Shown: positions 25,083 through 33,894 of the stretch, piece after piece
Position numbering within the stretch: position 1 is the stretch's first letter
Layout: the number at the start of each line of letters is the position of its first letter
Source: Microbispora hainanensis
Lineage (GTDB): Bacteria; Actinomycetota; Actinomycetes; Streptosporangiales; Streptosporangiaceae
Direction of reading: 5' to 3'
DNA length: 64,000 nt
NCBI RefSeq assembly: GCF_036186745.1
Contig: NZ_CP108086.1
Location: forward strand, 6,634,001 to 6,698,000
The notes under the pieces: model-generated
What the model was told of the DNA's origin: nothing
The model's input: only the letters and a program-made list of their open reading frames with translations
Database searches by the model: none
Program-made: the position numbers and the translations under genes

Positions 25083-26072
25083 TTGAGCAACACCCTGCCC
25101 TCGGCCGCCACCCCACCGCCCTTCGACCCGGAGCTGGCCGCGGCCCTCGCCGTGCTGGGCGAGTCCATGCCGTCGTCGCTGACCCCGGACATGATCCCGC
25201 TCATGCGGGCGGCGATGGCGGACGGCCCCAGCCTCCCCGACGAGGCGCTCACCCGTGACGGCGCCTTCGAGGTGGAGGAGCGGGCGGTGCCGGGCCCGCC
25301 CGGCGCACCCGACGTTTCGCTGCTCGTCTGCCGTCCGGCGGGCGCCACCACCCCGCTCGCCGCGATCTACCACACGCACGGCGGCGGGATGATCATCGGC
25401 GACAACCGCGTGGGCGTCGACGGCGTGCTCGACTGGGCTCAGGAGCTCCAGCTCGTCGTCGTGTCGGTGGAATACCGGCTGGCGCCGGAGCACCCCCATC
25501 CCGCGCCGATCGAGGACTGCTACGCGGGCCTGGCGTGGACCGCCGCCCACGCCGCCGAGCTGGGCATCGACCCGGAGCGGATCATCGTCGCCGGGGCGAG
25601 CGCCGGTGGCGGGCTGGCCGCGGCGCTGGCGCTCATGGCCCGTGATCGCGGCGGTCCCGCCCTGGCGGGCCAGATGCTCATGTGCCCCATGCTCGACGAC
25701 CGCAACGACACCCCGTCGTCGCACCAGATGGCCGGGCTCGGCGTCTGGGACCGCACCGCGAACGAGACCGGCTGGACCGCCCTGCTCGGCGCGGCCCGTG
25801 GCGGCCCCGGCGTCTCGCCGTACGCGGCCCCGGCCCGCGCCACCGACCTGTCCGGGCTGCCGCCCGCCTTCATCGACGTCGGCTCGGCCGAGACCTTCCG
25901 CGACGAGGACGTCGCGTACGCCGGCGCCATCTGGCGGGCGGGCGGCAGCGCCGAGCTGCACGTGTGGCCGGGCGGGTTCCACGGCTTCGACATGATGGCG
26001 CCGCAGGCGGCCGTCTCGCAGGACGCCCGGGCCGCCCGCCTGCGCTGGCTGCGCCGCGTACTCGGCAGCTGA
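25083..26072 (+). CDS. HSL-family alpha/beta hydrolase (carboxylesterase)
   Basis: 329 aa from TTG 25083, which has CGGGAG seven bases upstream; an alternative GTG at 25017 lacks one. Motifs: oxyanion HTHGGGMIIG, VVSVEYRLAPEHPHPAPIED, nucleophile GASAGGGLA, Asp near FIDVGSAETFRDED and His in GGFHGFDMM. This is the hormone-sensitive-lipase (bacterial family IV) pattern. It hydrolyses esters or lactones; natural substrate unknown. Followed 18 bp later by a PucR-like regulator on the same strand, which may respond to the product. Confidence 0.9.
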   Translation: MSNTLPSAATPPPFDPELAAALAVLGESMPSSLTPDMIPLMRAAMADGPSLPDEALTRDGAFEVEERAVPGPPGAPDVSLLVCRPAGATTPLAAIYHTHGGGMIIGDNRVGVDGVLDWAQELQLVVVSVEYRLAPEHPHPAPIEDCYAGLAWTAAHAAELGIDPERIIVAGASAGGGLAAALALMARDRGGPALAGQMLMCPMLDDRNDTPSSHQMAGLGVWDRTANETGWTALLGAARGGPGVSPYAAPARATDLSGLPPAFIDVGSAETFRDEDVAYAGAIWRAGGSAELHVWPGGFHGFDMMAPQAAVSQDARAARLRWLRRVLGS

Positions 26073-26090
26073 CCTGTCCGGGGGCACGGG

Positions 26091-27095
26091 ATGCGCGACC
26101 TCGTCGGACGGCTGTCGGCGCTCGACCCGGACGCCGGGGCGGCGGTGCAGGTCATCGCCTACTTCGACCGGCTGGTGGAGACACGGGCGGGGCTGGAGGC
26201 GATCGTCCGCGGCGCCGCCGTCCTGGCGGGCTGCCCGGCCTGCCTGACCGACTCCGAGCGCGGCGTCCACGTGCGTGTGCTCTCCGACGGAGCCCGCACG
26301 GACGCCGGTCCGCCGCCGGATCCCGCCTGGCCCCGCATCGCCGTGCCCGGCGGGGCGGCCGTCCTGTGGCTGGAGCGCCCGGCGCCGCCGGGGCCGGTCG
26401 GGGCGATGGTGCTCGAACGGGCCGCGGCGGCGGCGCGGGTCGTGCTCGACCGGACCCGGGGCCGTGCCCCGGCCCACCAGGACAGGGACGACCCGGCCCT
26501 CGTCGAGGTGCTGCTCGACCCCGCCGCTCCCCCGGCCGCGCGATCGCTCGCCGCCCGCGCGCTGGGCCTGCCCGGTGACGTCCCCGTACGAGCGGTCGCC
26601 CTGGAGGGCGGCGTGGCCCGCGTCGGGCCGGCCCATCACCCGCTGCCCGAGGGGGTCAGGGCGGGTGTCGGCCCGGCGGTGACCCTGCCCGACCTGCCGC
26701 GCTCGTGGGCGCTCGCCCGTACGGCGCTGCGGCTGGCGGCCGAGGGGACCCCGCAGGATCCTGGGCCGCGAGTGGTCCACTCCGACGACCTGGGCGGGCT
26801 GGCGGTCCTCGCGGCGGCCGTCCCGCCCGGCGCCGCGCCCCACCCCGACGTCCGCGCGCTCGAACGCGCCGGGTCCGAGGCGCCGTGGATGCTCGCGACC
26901 CTGTACGCCGCCGCCTACGCACCCAGCCTGCGCGCCGCCGCGGCGGAGCTGACGGTGCATTACTCGACGCTGCAGGACCGGCTCGCGCACGCCGAGCCGC
27001 TCCTCGGGTGGACGGTGCGCGATCCCCAGGGGCGGCTGCGTCTTCAGCTCGCCTTCGCGCTGCGCCGTCTGCACCGCGACGCGGGCTCGCCATGA
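26091..27095 (+). CDS. PucR-type transcriptional regulator
   Basis: 334 aa. The N-terminal half is Ala-rich and GAF-like (DRLVETRAGLEAIVRGAAVL, AGCPACLTD). The C-terminal HTH is the PucR/CdaR type: TLYAAAYAPSLRAAAAELTV, HYSTLQDRLAHAEPLLGW and RLRLQLAFALRRL, where the HTH is used at the very end. It probably controls the preceding esterase, with which it forms an operon. Confidence 0.8.
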   Translation: MRDLVGRLSALDPDAGAAVQVIAYFDRLVETRAGLEAIVRGAAVLAGCPACLTDSERGVHVRVLSDGARTDAGPPPDPAWPRIAVPGGAAVLWLERPAPPGPVGAMVLERAAAAARVVLDRTRGRAPAHQDRDDPALVEVLLDPAAPPAARSLAARALGLPGDVPVRAVALEGGVARVGPAHHPLPEGVRAGVGPAVTLPDLPRSWALARTALRLAAEGTPQDPGPRVVHSDDLGGLAVLAAAVPPGAAPHPDVRALERAGSEAPWMLATLYAAAYAPSLRAAAAELTVHYSTLQDRLAHAEPLLGWTVRDPQGRLRLQLAFALRRLHRDAGSP

Positions 27096-27204
27096 GAGGC
27101 CGATCTTCCGGTGCGACCGGGCGTGGCCGGGAGCGGCGTCGCGGCCGGCGTCGGTGCTCCGTCACCCTTCCGGGCTTCGCGGCGGCCGGGCGGCGTGGCC
27201 GTCG

Positions 27205-28056
27205 TCAGCCGCCGAGGGCGGCGGACTCCTCTTCCTCGATGCTGCGGTTCCACTCCCGCTTGGAGGACTGCCAGCCGTCCTCGTCACGGCCCCGCCGCCA
27301 GTAGCCGGAGATCGACAACCGCTCCAGCGGCAGGCCGCGCTCCACGCGCAGATATCGGCGCAGTTCCTTGACGAAGTTCGCCTCGCCGTGGACGAAGGCG
27401 TGCACGACGCCCTCGGGGAACTCCAGCTCCCGCACCGCCCGCACCAGCGCCTCGCCCACCTGCGCGCCGTGGCGGTGCAGCCACACGATCTCCGCGTCGC
27501 CCTCCGTGTGCAGCTTCTGCTCCTCTTCCGGGCCCTCGACCTCCACGAACACCCGGGCCGGCGCCCCCGCCGGGAGGCGCTCCAGTGCGGCGCCGATCGC
27601 CGGGAGCGCGCTCTCGTCCCCGGCCAGCAGGTGCCAGTCGGCCTGCGCGCTCGGCGCGTACGCCCCGCCGGGGCACAGGAAGCGGATCTCGTCGCCCGGC
27701 CGGGCTCGCAATGCCCAGGGCCCGGCCAGTCCCTCGTCCCCGTGGTAGACGAAGTCGATGGTCAGCTCCCGCGCCTGCGAATCCCAGGCCCGCACCGTGT
27801 ACGTCCGGGTCTTCGGCCACTGGTCGCGCGGCAGCTCGGCGCGGATCACCGCCATGTCGAACGGCTCCGGGTAGGCCACTCCCGGCAGCGGGAACAGCAG
27901 TTTCACGTAGTGGTCGGCGAACTCGCCCGCCTCGAAACCGGCGAGCCCCTCACCGCCGAGCACCACCCGGATCATGTGCGGGGTCAGCCGCTCGGTGCGC
28001 TCCACCACGCCGGTGGTCGCCCGGGGTGCGCGCCGCGCCGGTTCGGTCGTCGCCAT
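27205..28056 (-). CDS. Siderophore-interacting protein (ferric-siderophore reductase, FAD-binding)
   Basis: 283 aa. FAD-binding half: LTPHMIRVVLGGEGLAGFEA, WPKTRTYTVRAWDSQARELT (RxYT motif) and FVYHGDEGLAGPWALRARPG. NAD(P)-binding half: LLAGDESALPAIGAALERLP and AFVHGEANFVKELRRYL, ending in SGYWRRGRDEDGW, the classical ViuB/SIP termination. It reduces or releases iron from imported ferric siderophores in the cytoplasm. An IdeR/DtxR-type iron box lies 23-41 bp upstream of its start, so it is repressed by iron. Confidence 0.94.
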   Translation of the reverse strand: MATTEPARRAPRATTGVVERTERLTPHMIRVVLGGEGLAGFEAGEFADHYVKLLFPLPGVAYPEPFDMAVIRAELPRDQWPKTRTYTVRAWDSQARELTIDFVYHGDEGLAGPWALRARPGDEIRFLCPGGAYAPSAQADWHLLAGDESALPAIGAALERLPAGAPARVFVEVEGPEEEQKLHTEGDAEIVWLHRHGAQVGEALVRAVRELEFPEGVVHAFVHGEANFVKELRRYLRVERGLPLERLSISGYWRRGRDEDGWQSSKREWNRSIEEEESAALGG

Positions 28057-28078
28057 GGACGTTCCCTTCGTCAGATTA

Positions 28079-28097
28079 TTAGGTAAGCCTAACCTCA
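28079..28097 (-). promoter_or_regulatory. IdeR/DmdR iron box
   Basis: TTAGGTAAGCCTAACCTCA agrees with the 19-bp consensus TTAGGTTAGGCTAACCTAA at 16 of 19 positions. It lies just upstream of the siderophore-interacting protein. Its first three bases are the stop codon (TAA on the minus strand) of the CHAT gene, so the promoter overlaps the end of that gene. Confidence 0.88.
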
Positions 28098-31000
28098 TCC
28101 TGTGACATCGTCACCGTGCCGGGCCCGCGTCCGACGCCGGCGGCGACCTCGTCAGGGCCCTGACCACGGCCGCGGACCGGTACGGCCCCGGCGCCGATGC
28201 ACACGAAACCGGCCGCCGCCGCGGCGGTCCGCGGGTCGCCGCCCCGTACGGCCTGCTGGGCCTCGGCGAGGGCGGCGGCGGGCGGGCGCCCGGCGGCCAG
28301 CCGTTCGTGGAAGGCCACCATGACGGGCATCGTCGCCGCGTCGGGGATCGGCAGCACCGAGGCGACGAGCTGCGACGCGCCACGGGCGAGGAACGCCACG
28401 GCGAGGCCCATCAGTTCGTCGCCGGTGCGCACCACGGAACGGCCGCTGTCGCAGGCGGCGAGCACGAGCGTGTGCGGCACCCGCGGCAGCCGTTCCACGT
28501 CGTAGGCCATCAGCGGCCCGTCCGCGAGGGCGATGCCGGAGAACAGCGGGTTGTCCGCCGACAGGTGGCCGTGCGCCGCGAGATGCGCGAGCCCGGCCCG
28601 CGCCAGGGCGGCCGAGACCGCCTCGACCGACGCCGCGGCTCCGGCGAGCACGGTGCCGCCGTGGATCGCGCCGACCGCCGCCGCCTCGGGCCCCGCGGCC
28701 GGCAGCCGCGGGCCCGCCACCGCGACCACTCCTCCCCCGGCCACGGCGCCATCACCATGGCCGTCGCCGTCCGCTCCGGTCGCCGCCGCGAGGCGGGTCC
28801 GCGCGAGGTGCCACAGCGTCGCGGACGGCGCTACGGTCACGGGCCGTCCCGCGCACGACGGCAGGAGGGACCACGGCAGGCTGTGCAGCGGTCCGGTGGG
28901 CACCACGACGAGCGGGCGGTCGCCGATCTCGGTCAGCGGCCCGAGCAGCAGGGCGTCGAGCCGGGCGGCCGCGGCGTCCGACAGCGCGGCGGACGCGGCC
29001 AGCGCCTCGGGCCGGGCGTCCGGGCGCGCGTCGCGCCGCACCGCGAATGTCAGCCGCTCGATCAGGTCGGCCGCCCCGGCCGTCGTCCCGAGGCGGCGGA
29101 CGCTCACGCGGCCGTCGACCACGGTGAGCACGTGCAGGTCGGCGCCCCGGCGGACGTACTCGACCAGCGCCCACGCGCCGAGCGAGGCGGCGAGGTCCCG
29201 GGGCGTGACCGGCGTCGCGGGCGTGTTGCCGGGAGTGCCGCCGAGCCGGCGGCTGTGGTCGCGGATGCGCCGTTCCAGGTCGGCCTGCCGGGCCAGCAGC
29301 GGAGCGGGCGCCGCCGCCTGACCGGCCAGGTCCCTCGTGACCGAGCGCAGCCGGGCCAGCAGCGCGGTCAGCACCGGGTCGTCCGGCGGACGGACCGGCG
29401 CGGACGGCAGGCGGCTGGCCCGGGCGCGCTCCGACCACTCCAGGAGGCCGTCGGGGCGACCGGCCTCGAAGGCCACCTCCAGTCCCAGCGCCACCAGGTC
29501 GGCCCGGTGCGCCGCCGCGTGCACCCGCAGGTCGGTGGCCCCCATCGCCGAGGCGTGCTCGTCCAGGACCCGCAGGCCCGTCCGTACGGCGGCGAGCACG
29601 CCGCGCGCGTCCCCCTCGGCCCGTCGTTGCAGCGCCCGTGCGTACCAGCCGCGCGCCCGGACGAGCGCCGGTCCCCGGGATCGGGACGCCGCCGCGGCCC
29701 GGCTCAGGTAATCGGCGGCCACGTCCGCCGTCCGGGAGCGCCGCTCGGCGGCAGGCTCCGCTCCCGCCCGCGCGTCTCCGGAGCGCTCGGGCGCTCCGTC
29801 GTCCCTGTCCCTCCGTACGTCGTGCCGGACGCGGCGCCCGGCGGTCACCTGGGCGGCCACGATCGCGGCGTCCAGCGCCGCCGCGGGCCATCCCGCCGCG
29901 TCCAGGGTCGCGACCATGACGTCGATGACCGCCGTCGGGACGCGCGGCCGGAGACCGGCGGCACGCTGCGCGGACAGAACGGATAACCGGGCCAGTTCCG
30001 TCCATTCCCGCCGTCCTTGGGCGCGGAAGCGGCGCAACGCGGCGCGGGCGTGGCCCAGCGCGGCGGCCGGATCGCCGGACAGGATCTCGGCCTGCGCGAG
30101 CAGCACCTGCACCTCGGGCACCTTGAGCGAACGGCGCTCGCGGCGGTAGGCGTCCACCGCGCGGGCGGCGGCCGCCTTCGCCTCTGCCGTGAGTCCCACC
30201 GACAGCAGCAGCTCGGCCCGGTCCTGGTGCAGCGTGCCCAGCTGGGCGCCGTGCGCGCCGATGATGCGCTCGGCCCGGTCGAGGTGGCGCAGCGCGGCCG
30301 GCACGTCGCCCCGCAGCGTCTCCATGAGACCGAGGTTGTTGGCGATCAGGCCGATCGTCAGCGGGCGGCCGAGCGTGCGTGCCAGCGTCTCCGCCTCCAG
30401 CAGGTCGCGCTCGGCCGCGGCGAAGGCGTGCCGATCGGAGTGGACGAGGGCCCGGTTGATCAGCATCCGCTGCACGCCGAGCAGGTCGGCGTGGTGGCGC
30501 AGCACCTGCAGCGCCACCTCGAACTCGGCGAACGACTCGTCGAGGCGGCCCATCACGTGCAGCACGATCGCGCGCTGCGCGCGGGCACGTGCGGCCGCAA
30601 TGCCGGTCAGATCGGGCAGGGCGGCGTCGATCTCGCGGAGCGCGGCCTGCGGCCTGCCCCGTTGCAGGATCGCGAAGGCGAGCTTGTATCGCGCCTCGGC
30701 GGTCAGGTCGGCTCGACCGGCCCGTGCGCCCCATGCGGCGGCGCGGCTCAGGTGCCTGATGGCGTTGTCGAGCTCTCCCACGTGCAGGAGCGCGTGCCCC
30801 CAGGCGCGTTCTGCCGTGGACGCCGCCACGGCGTGACCCGCGCGGGCCGCGCGCCGGGCGGCCCTCTCGGCCGCCGGAAGGCCCGAGACGGGGTCGCGGT
30901 CGACGGCGGCCAGCGCCGCCTCCGCCTCTGCCGCCTCCGCCTCTGCCGGCACCGCGTCGGCCGACACCACGTCAGTCGGCACCACGTCAGTCGGCATCGC

Positions 31001-31318
31001 GTCGGCCGGCATCGTGTCGGCCGGCACCGCGTCGGCCGGCACCGTGTCGATCGGCACCGTGTCGATCGGCACTGCGTCGGCCGGCTCCAGCGAGCCCGGT
31101 GACTCCGGCGACGCGTCCACGCGCGTGCCCACGGCCTCCGTCCCCGCCTCTGCTCCAACCCGCTCCCCGGCCTGTGCCTCGGCTCTGGCCGCTGATCCGG
31201 CTGCCGATCTATCCGGTAAACCGCCGCTGTCGCCGTCGCCGGGGCCGGCGGAGGCGCGACCTGGAGCGTTCCCGAGAACCCTTGCGCCCGGCGGCGTTTC
31301 CTGCGTTGGATGTATCAC
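28079..31318 (-). CDS. TPR-CHAT protease (caspase-like) with repetitive N-terminus
   Basis: 1079 aa from GTG 31318 (GAGGG upstream). Residues 1-150 are low complexity with a V-P-x-D pentapeptide repeat. About 170-640 are helical TPR-like repeats (HVGELDNAIRHLSRAAAWGA, ARYKLAFAILQRGRPQAALR). The C-terminal CHAT domain (from about 760) has the catalytic pair His916 (HLAAHGHLS) and Cys956 (LAACDSGRSV) and the ARGASQLVASVLPIPD block. CHAT proteins are proteases of the caspase/separase clan. It is back-to-back with a subtilase-sigma operon, 76 bp between starts. Its target is unknown. Confidence 0.88.
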   Translation of the reverse strand: MIHPTQETPPGARVLGNAPGRASAGPGDGDSGGLPDRSAAGSAARAEAQAGERVGAEAGTEAVGTRVDASPESPGSLEPADAVPIDTVPIDTVPADAVPADTMPADAMPTDVVPTDVVSADAVPAEAEAAEAEAALAAVDRDPVSGLPAAERAARRAARAGHAVAASTAERAWGHALLHVGELDNAIRHLSRAAAWGARAGRADLTAEARYKLAFAILQRGRPQAALREIDAALPDLTGIAAARARAQRAIVLHVMGRLDESFAEFEVALQVLRHHADLLGVQRMLINRALVHSDRHAFAAAERDLLEAETLARTLGRPLTIGLIANNLGLMETLRGDVPAALRHLDRAERIIGAHGAQLGTLHQDRAELLLSVGLTAEAKAAAARAVDAYRRERRSLKVPEVQVLLAQAEILSGDPAAALGHARAALRRFRAQGRREWTELARLSVLSAQRAAGLRPRVPTAVIDVMVATLDAAGWPAAALDAAIVAAQVTAGRRVRHDVRRDRDDGAPERSGDARAGAEPAAERRSRTADVAADYLSRAAAASRSRGPALVRARGWYARALQRRAEGDARGVLAAVRTGLRVLDEHASAMGATDLRVHAAAHRADLVALGLEVAFEAGRPDGLLEWSERARASRLPSAPVRPPDDPVLTALLARLRSVTRDLAGQAAAPAPLLARQADLERRIRDHSRRLGGTPGNTPATPVTPRDLAASLGAWALVEYVRRGADLHVLTVVDGRVSVRRLGTTAGAADLIERLTFAVRRDARPDARPEALAASAALSDAAAARLDALLLGPLTEIGDRPLVVVPTGPLHSLPWSLLPSCAGRPVTVAPSATLWHLARTRLAAATGADGDGHGDGAVAGGGVVAVAGPRLPAAGPEAAAVGAIHGGTVLAGAAASVEAVSAALARAGLAHLAAHGHLSADNPLFSGIALADGPLMAYDVERLPRVPHTLVLAACDSGRSVVRTGDELMGLAVAFLARGASQLVASVLPIPDAATMPVMVAFHERLAAGRPPAAALAEAQQAVRGGDPRTAAAAAGFVCIGAGAVPVRGRGQGPDEVAAGVGRGPGTVTMSQDEVRLT
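30940..31110 (-). repeat. 15-bp minisatellite coding V-P-x-D repeats in CHAT protein
   Basis: Variants of GTGCCGGCCGACGCG-type units encode about ten pentapeptides (VPIDT, VPADA, MPADA, VPTDV, VSADA). The array lies in the disordered N-terminus and changes length without breaking frame. Confidence 0.8.
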
Positions 31319-31394
31319 GGCCAGGCCCTCGTGGTTCCGTCTGAGGCAGTTCGCGTTCCGGAAAAGTCATGACCCCGGGAAGGACACTATCCAG

Positions 31395-32651
31395 ATGCCA
31401 GTCGACGCGGGCACCACATCGCACCAACCGGACCAACTCATCGTCGACCTCCTGCATCTGGAGGCCGTCGAGCGCATGCTGGACGACTTCGGCATCGTCC
31501 ACGCCGCCCTCGCGCCCGACGACCGGGACGAGCTCCTCGGGCTGGCCCGGCTGCGCGATCTCAGGGACGCCGACGACGATCCCGTCGAGGTCGGCGAGCT
31601 CCTCGCACTGCTGCGGGAGAAGGCGGCCGCCGACCGTGGCGGCTGGGTGCCGACGATCGGCAAGAACCGGGTCGTGGACGCGGTGATCGGAGACGGCCAC
31701 AAACCCATGTCGCTGCCGGACGGCGCGGTCCAGGAGAGCGGCCACAAGCCCATGCACCTGGTGAGCGGCGGGTTCTCCGCTCTCGGGCACAAGCCCATGT
31801 CCCCCGGCGCGCTCGGCGTGCTGGGGCACAAGCCGATGGACGGCGGGCAGCCGGAACCCGCCGGCCCCGCCGACCTGCCGCAGCCGGTCGCCGGGCACGA
31901 GGACGCCGGGCGCGGCGTGCGGGTCGGCGTGGTCGACACGCCGCTCGCGCCCGCGCGGCCGGGTACGGCGGAGCACCCGCTGCCGTACCGCTCGGGGCAC
32001 TCGGCGTTCGTGCGCAGCCTCATCCAGCGGGAGGCGCCGGCCGCGGAGCTGTCCGTCGAGGGGGTCCTCGACGCCCGCACGGGACGGGCCGACTCCTGGG
32101 ACACTGCCCGGGCCATGCTGCGGCTGACGGACGCCTTCCAGCCCGACATCCTCAACCTCTCCCTCGGCTGCTTCACGCTGTCCGGGGGGCCGCCGCTGGT
32201 CATCGCCCGCGCGATCGAGCGGCTCGCCCCGCGGGTGCTGGTCGTGGCCGCCGCGGGCAACCACGGCGCGCTCCCCCATCTCAGCTCCGGGCGCAGCCGG
32301 CGCTCGGCCTGCTGGCCCGCCGCCGTCCCACCCGTCGTCGCGGTCGGCGCGTACGGCACGGCGGACGGGCGCCCGGTCATGCCCGGCTGGAGCCCGGACC
32401 TCCCGTGGGTGACGTGCCTGGCGCCCGGGGTGGGGGTCGTGGGCGCGTACCTCACCGGGGAGGTCGACATCGACGGCGTCCACCAGACCTTTCAGGGCCA
32501 CGCCCGGTGGAGCGGCACCTCCTTCTCGGCCGCCCTCGTCAGCGGCGCGGTCGCCGCTCGCACGATCCCGGGCTCGGTGACGCCCCGGCAGGCGCTGGAC
32601 AAGCTCCTGGCCGAGGCCGGCGAGGTCCGGCCCTATCCGCTGGAGGGCTGA
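31395..32651 (+). CDS. Cytoplasmic subtilisin-like (S8) serine protease with GHKPM repeats
   Basis: 418 aa from ATG 31395 (GGGAAGGA upstream). There is no signal peptide. Residues 1-100: acidic helical domain (LIVDLLHLEAVERMLDDFGI). Residues 101-148: four GHKPM motifs at 101, 116, 131 and 144. Residues 175-410: S8 catalytic domain with Asp181 (VGVVDTP), His202 (YRSGHSAFV), oxyanion Asn (VVAAAGNHG) and Ser376 (WSGTSFSAAL), so it should be active. The acidic domain plus repeated linker looks like a pro-region or docking element. It forms an operon with the sigma factor (6 bp) and is divergent from the CHAT protease. Confidence 0.9.
   Translation: MPVDAGTTSHQPDQLIVDLLHLEAVERMLDDFGIVHAALAPDDRDELLGLARLRDLRDADDDPVEVGELLALLREKAAADRGGWVPTIGKNRVVDAVIGDGHKPMSLPDGAVQESGHKPMHLVSGGFSALGHKPMSPGALGVLGHKPMDGGQPEPAGPADLPQPVAGHEDAGRGVRVGVVDTPLAPARPGTAEHPLPYRSGHSAFVRSLIQREAPAAELSVEGVLDARTGRADSWDTARAMLRLTDAFQPDILNLSLGCFTLSGGPPLVIARAIERLAPRVLVVAAAGNHGALPHLSSGRSRRSACWPAAVPPVVAVGAYGTADGRPVMPGWSPDLPWVTCLAPGVGVVGAYLTGEVDIDGVHQTFQGHARWSGTSFSAALVSGAVAARTIPGSVTPRQALDKLLAEAGEVRPYPLEG
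31695..31838 (+). repeat. Four GHKPM-coding segments
   Basis: The motif Gly-His-Lys-Pro-Met recurs at residues 101, 116, 131 and 144 (spacing 15, 15, 13). The linkers between differ in sequence, so the repetition is kept at protein rather than DNA level; codons for the motif also vary (AAA/AAG, CCC/CCG). Confidence 0.95.
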
Positions 32652-32657
32652 CCGGGC

Positions 32658-33221
32658 ATGCGTGACGATCCGGTCGTCGTCGCCCTCGTGCTACGGGCGC
32701 GCGAGGGCGACGCCGCGGCGTGGGACGCCATCGTCGAGCGGTACGCGCCGCTGCTCTGGGGGGTGTGCGCTCGTTATGGCGTGACCGGCAGCGACGCGGA
32801 CGACGTCGCGGGCGGCGTCTGGCTGCGGCTGGTGGAGCGCCTCGACACCCTGCACGAGCCGGCCGCTCTGCCCGGCTGGCTCGTCCGCACCACCCAGCGG
32901 CAGTGCCTGCAACTGCTGCGCGCCCGGAAGCGGCAGGTTCCGGTGGACGCCCCCGAGCCTGGCGCCCACCGGAAGGAGGACGACGGCGTGGACGGCGAGA
33001 TACTGGTGGCCGAGCGGCGGCACGCCCTGCGCATGGCCTTCGCCGAGCTGCCGGACCGGTGCCGGGAGCTGCTGAGCATGCTGTTCGCCGAACCGCCGGC
33101 CTCGTACGCCGAGATCAGCGCCACGCTCGGCGTGCCGGTGGGGGCGATCGGCCCCAACCGCGGGCGTTGCCTCGACAGGCTGCGCAGGAGCCGTGCGCTG
33201 GCCGCCCTCGAACTGGCCTGA
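32658..33221 (+). CDS. ECF-type RNA polymerase sigma factor
   Basis: 187 aa. Region 2: DAAAWDAIVERYAPLLWGVC with DADDVAGGVWLRLVERLDTL; region 4: AFAELPDRCRELLSMLFAEP, then SYAEISATLGVPVGAIGPNR and GRCLDRLRRSRAL. Region 2 and 4 are joined by a short linker, so group IV. It starts six bases after the subtilase stop. No classical zinc anti-sigma follows; the next gene product may fill that role. It probably directs expression of this cassette or of the downstream cluster. Confidence 0.92.
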   Translation: MRDDPVVVALVLRAREGDAAAWDAIVERYAPLLWGVCARYGVTGSDADDVAGGVWLRLVERLDTLHEPAALPGWLVRTTQRQCLQLLRARKRQVPVDAPEPGAHRKEDDGVDGEILVAERRHALRMAFAELPDRCRELLSMLFAEPPASYAEISATLGVPVGAIGPNRGRCLDRLRRSRALAALELA

Positions 33222-33411
33222 GGAGTGTCCGACAAATGCTGCTTGTCGCGAGCGGGGATCCAGGTGGATGCATCGCAAGGCGGAGGAGGAGCCGATAACA
33301 GCGTTATCGGCGACGACGGCAACGCAGCGAGGCGCCGCCTGGGCCACGCGCGGTAGGGCCATGATCTGTCAGACACGACCAAGATGCATCGACGTGGACG
33401 GGGACGACGGC

Positions 33412-33894
33412 GTGACGGACACACCGAGCTGGTGGGAAGACGACGACCGGCTGATCGAGGAGCTGGGGCACGCGATGCGCGAGGCCCGGGTGCCCGAGTC
33501 CTTCGTACGCGCCGGGAAGGCGGCCTTCGCATGGCGGACCGCCGACGCCGAACTGGCCGAGCTGTGGTTCGACTCCCTGCTTTCGGCGCGGGAACCTGCG
33601 GGCCTGCGCGACGAGACGCGGCCGGACGGCTCGGGGCCGCGCGTGCTGACGTTCGCCGCCGGGGAGTTGTCCATCGAGGCCGAGATCCACCCCGACGCGG
33701 TGCGCGGGCAGCTCGTCCCCGCGCAGCCCGGCGCGGTCCTCGTGCGGGACGACGACGGCCCCGTACGGGAGGTCCCGGTCGACGAGGTCGGCTGGTTCGT
33801 GATCGAGCCGGTCCCGGCGCGGCGCTTCCGGCTGCACGTGCGAACGTCCGCCGGAGCGGCCGTCATCACCGGCTGGATCGACCCCCGGCCATAG
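33412..33894 (+). CDS. Conserved-looking partner of sigma/protease cassette, unknown
   Basis: 160 aa from GTG 33412 (GGGGACGACGG upstream). The N-terminus is DTPSWWEDDDRLIEELGHAM, then VPESFVRAGKAAFAWRTADA and ELAELWFDSLLSA; the second half is strands: VLTFAAGELSIEAEIHPD, VRGQLVPAQPGAVLVRD and GWFVIEPVPARRFRLHVRT. I recall similar proteins following sigma factors in actinomycetes but cannot name the family. Soluble, acidic. It may act as an anti-sigma or as a substrate of the proteases (inference). An ATG at 33361 would add 17 residues. Confidence 0.7.
   Translation: MTDTPSWWEDDDRLIEELGHAMREARVPESFVRAGKAAFAWRTADAELAELWFDSLLSAREPAGLRDETRPDGSGPRVLTFAAGELSIEAEIHPDAVRGQLVPAQPGAVLVRDDDGPVREVPVDEVGWFVIEPVPARRFRLHVRTSAGAAVITGWIDPRP

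Noticed and set aside
31695..31838. GHKPM repeats as a RiPP precursor core
   Set aside because: They are internal to an active-looking protease, with no maturation enzymes nearby.
33361..33411. Longer start (ATG 33361) for the sigma-cassette partner
   Set aside because: The extra residues are Cys/Arg-rich without a ribosome site; GTG 33412 has one and yields the natural DTPSWWEDDD start.
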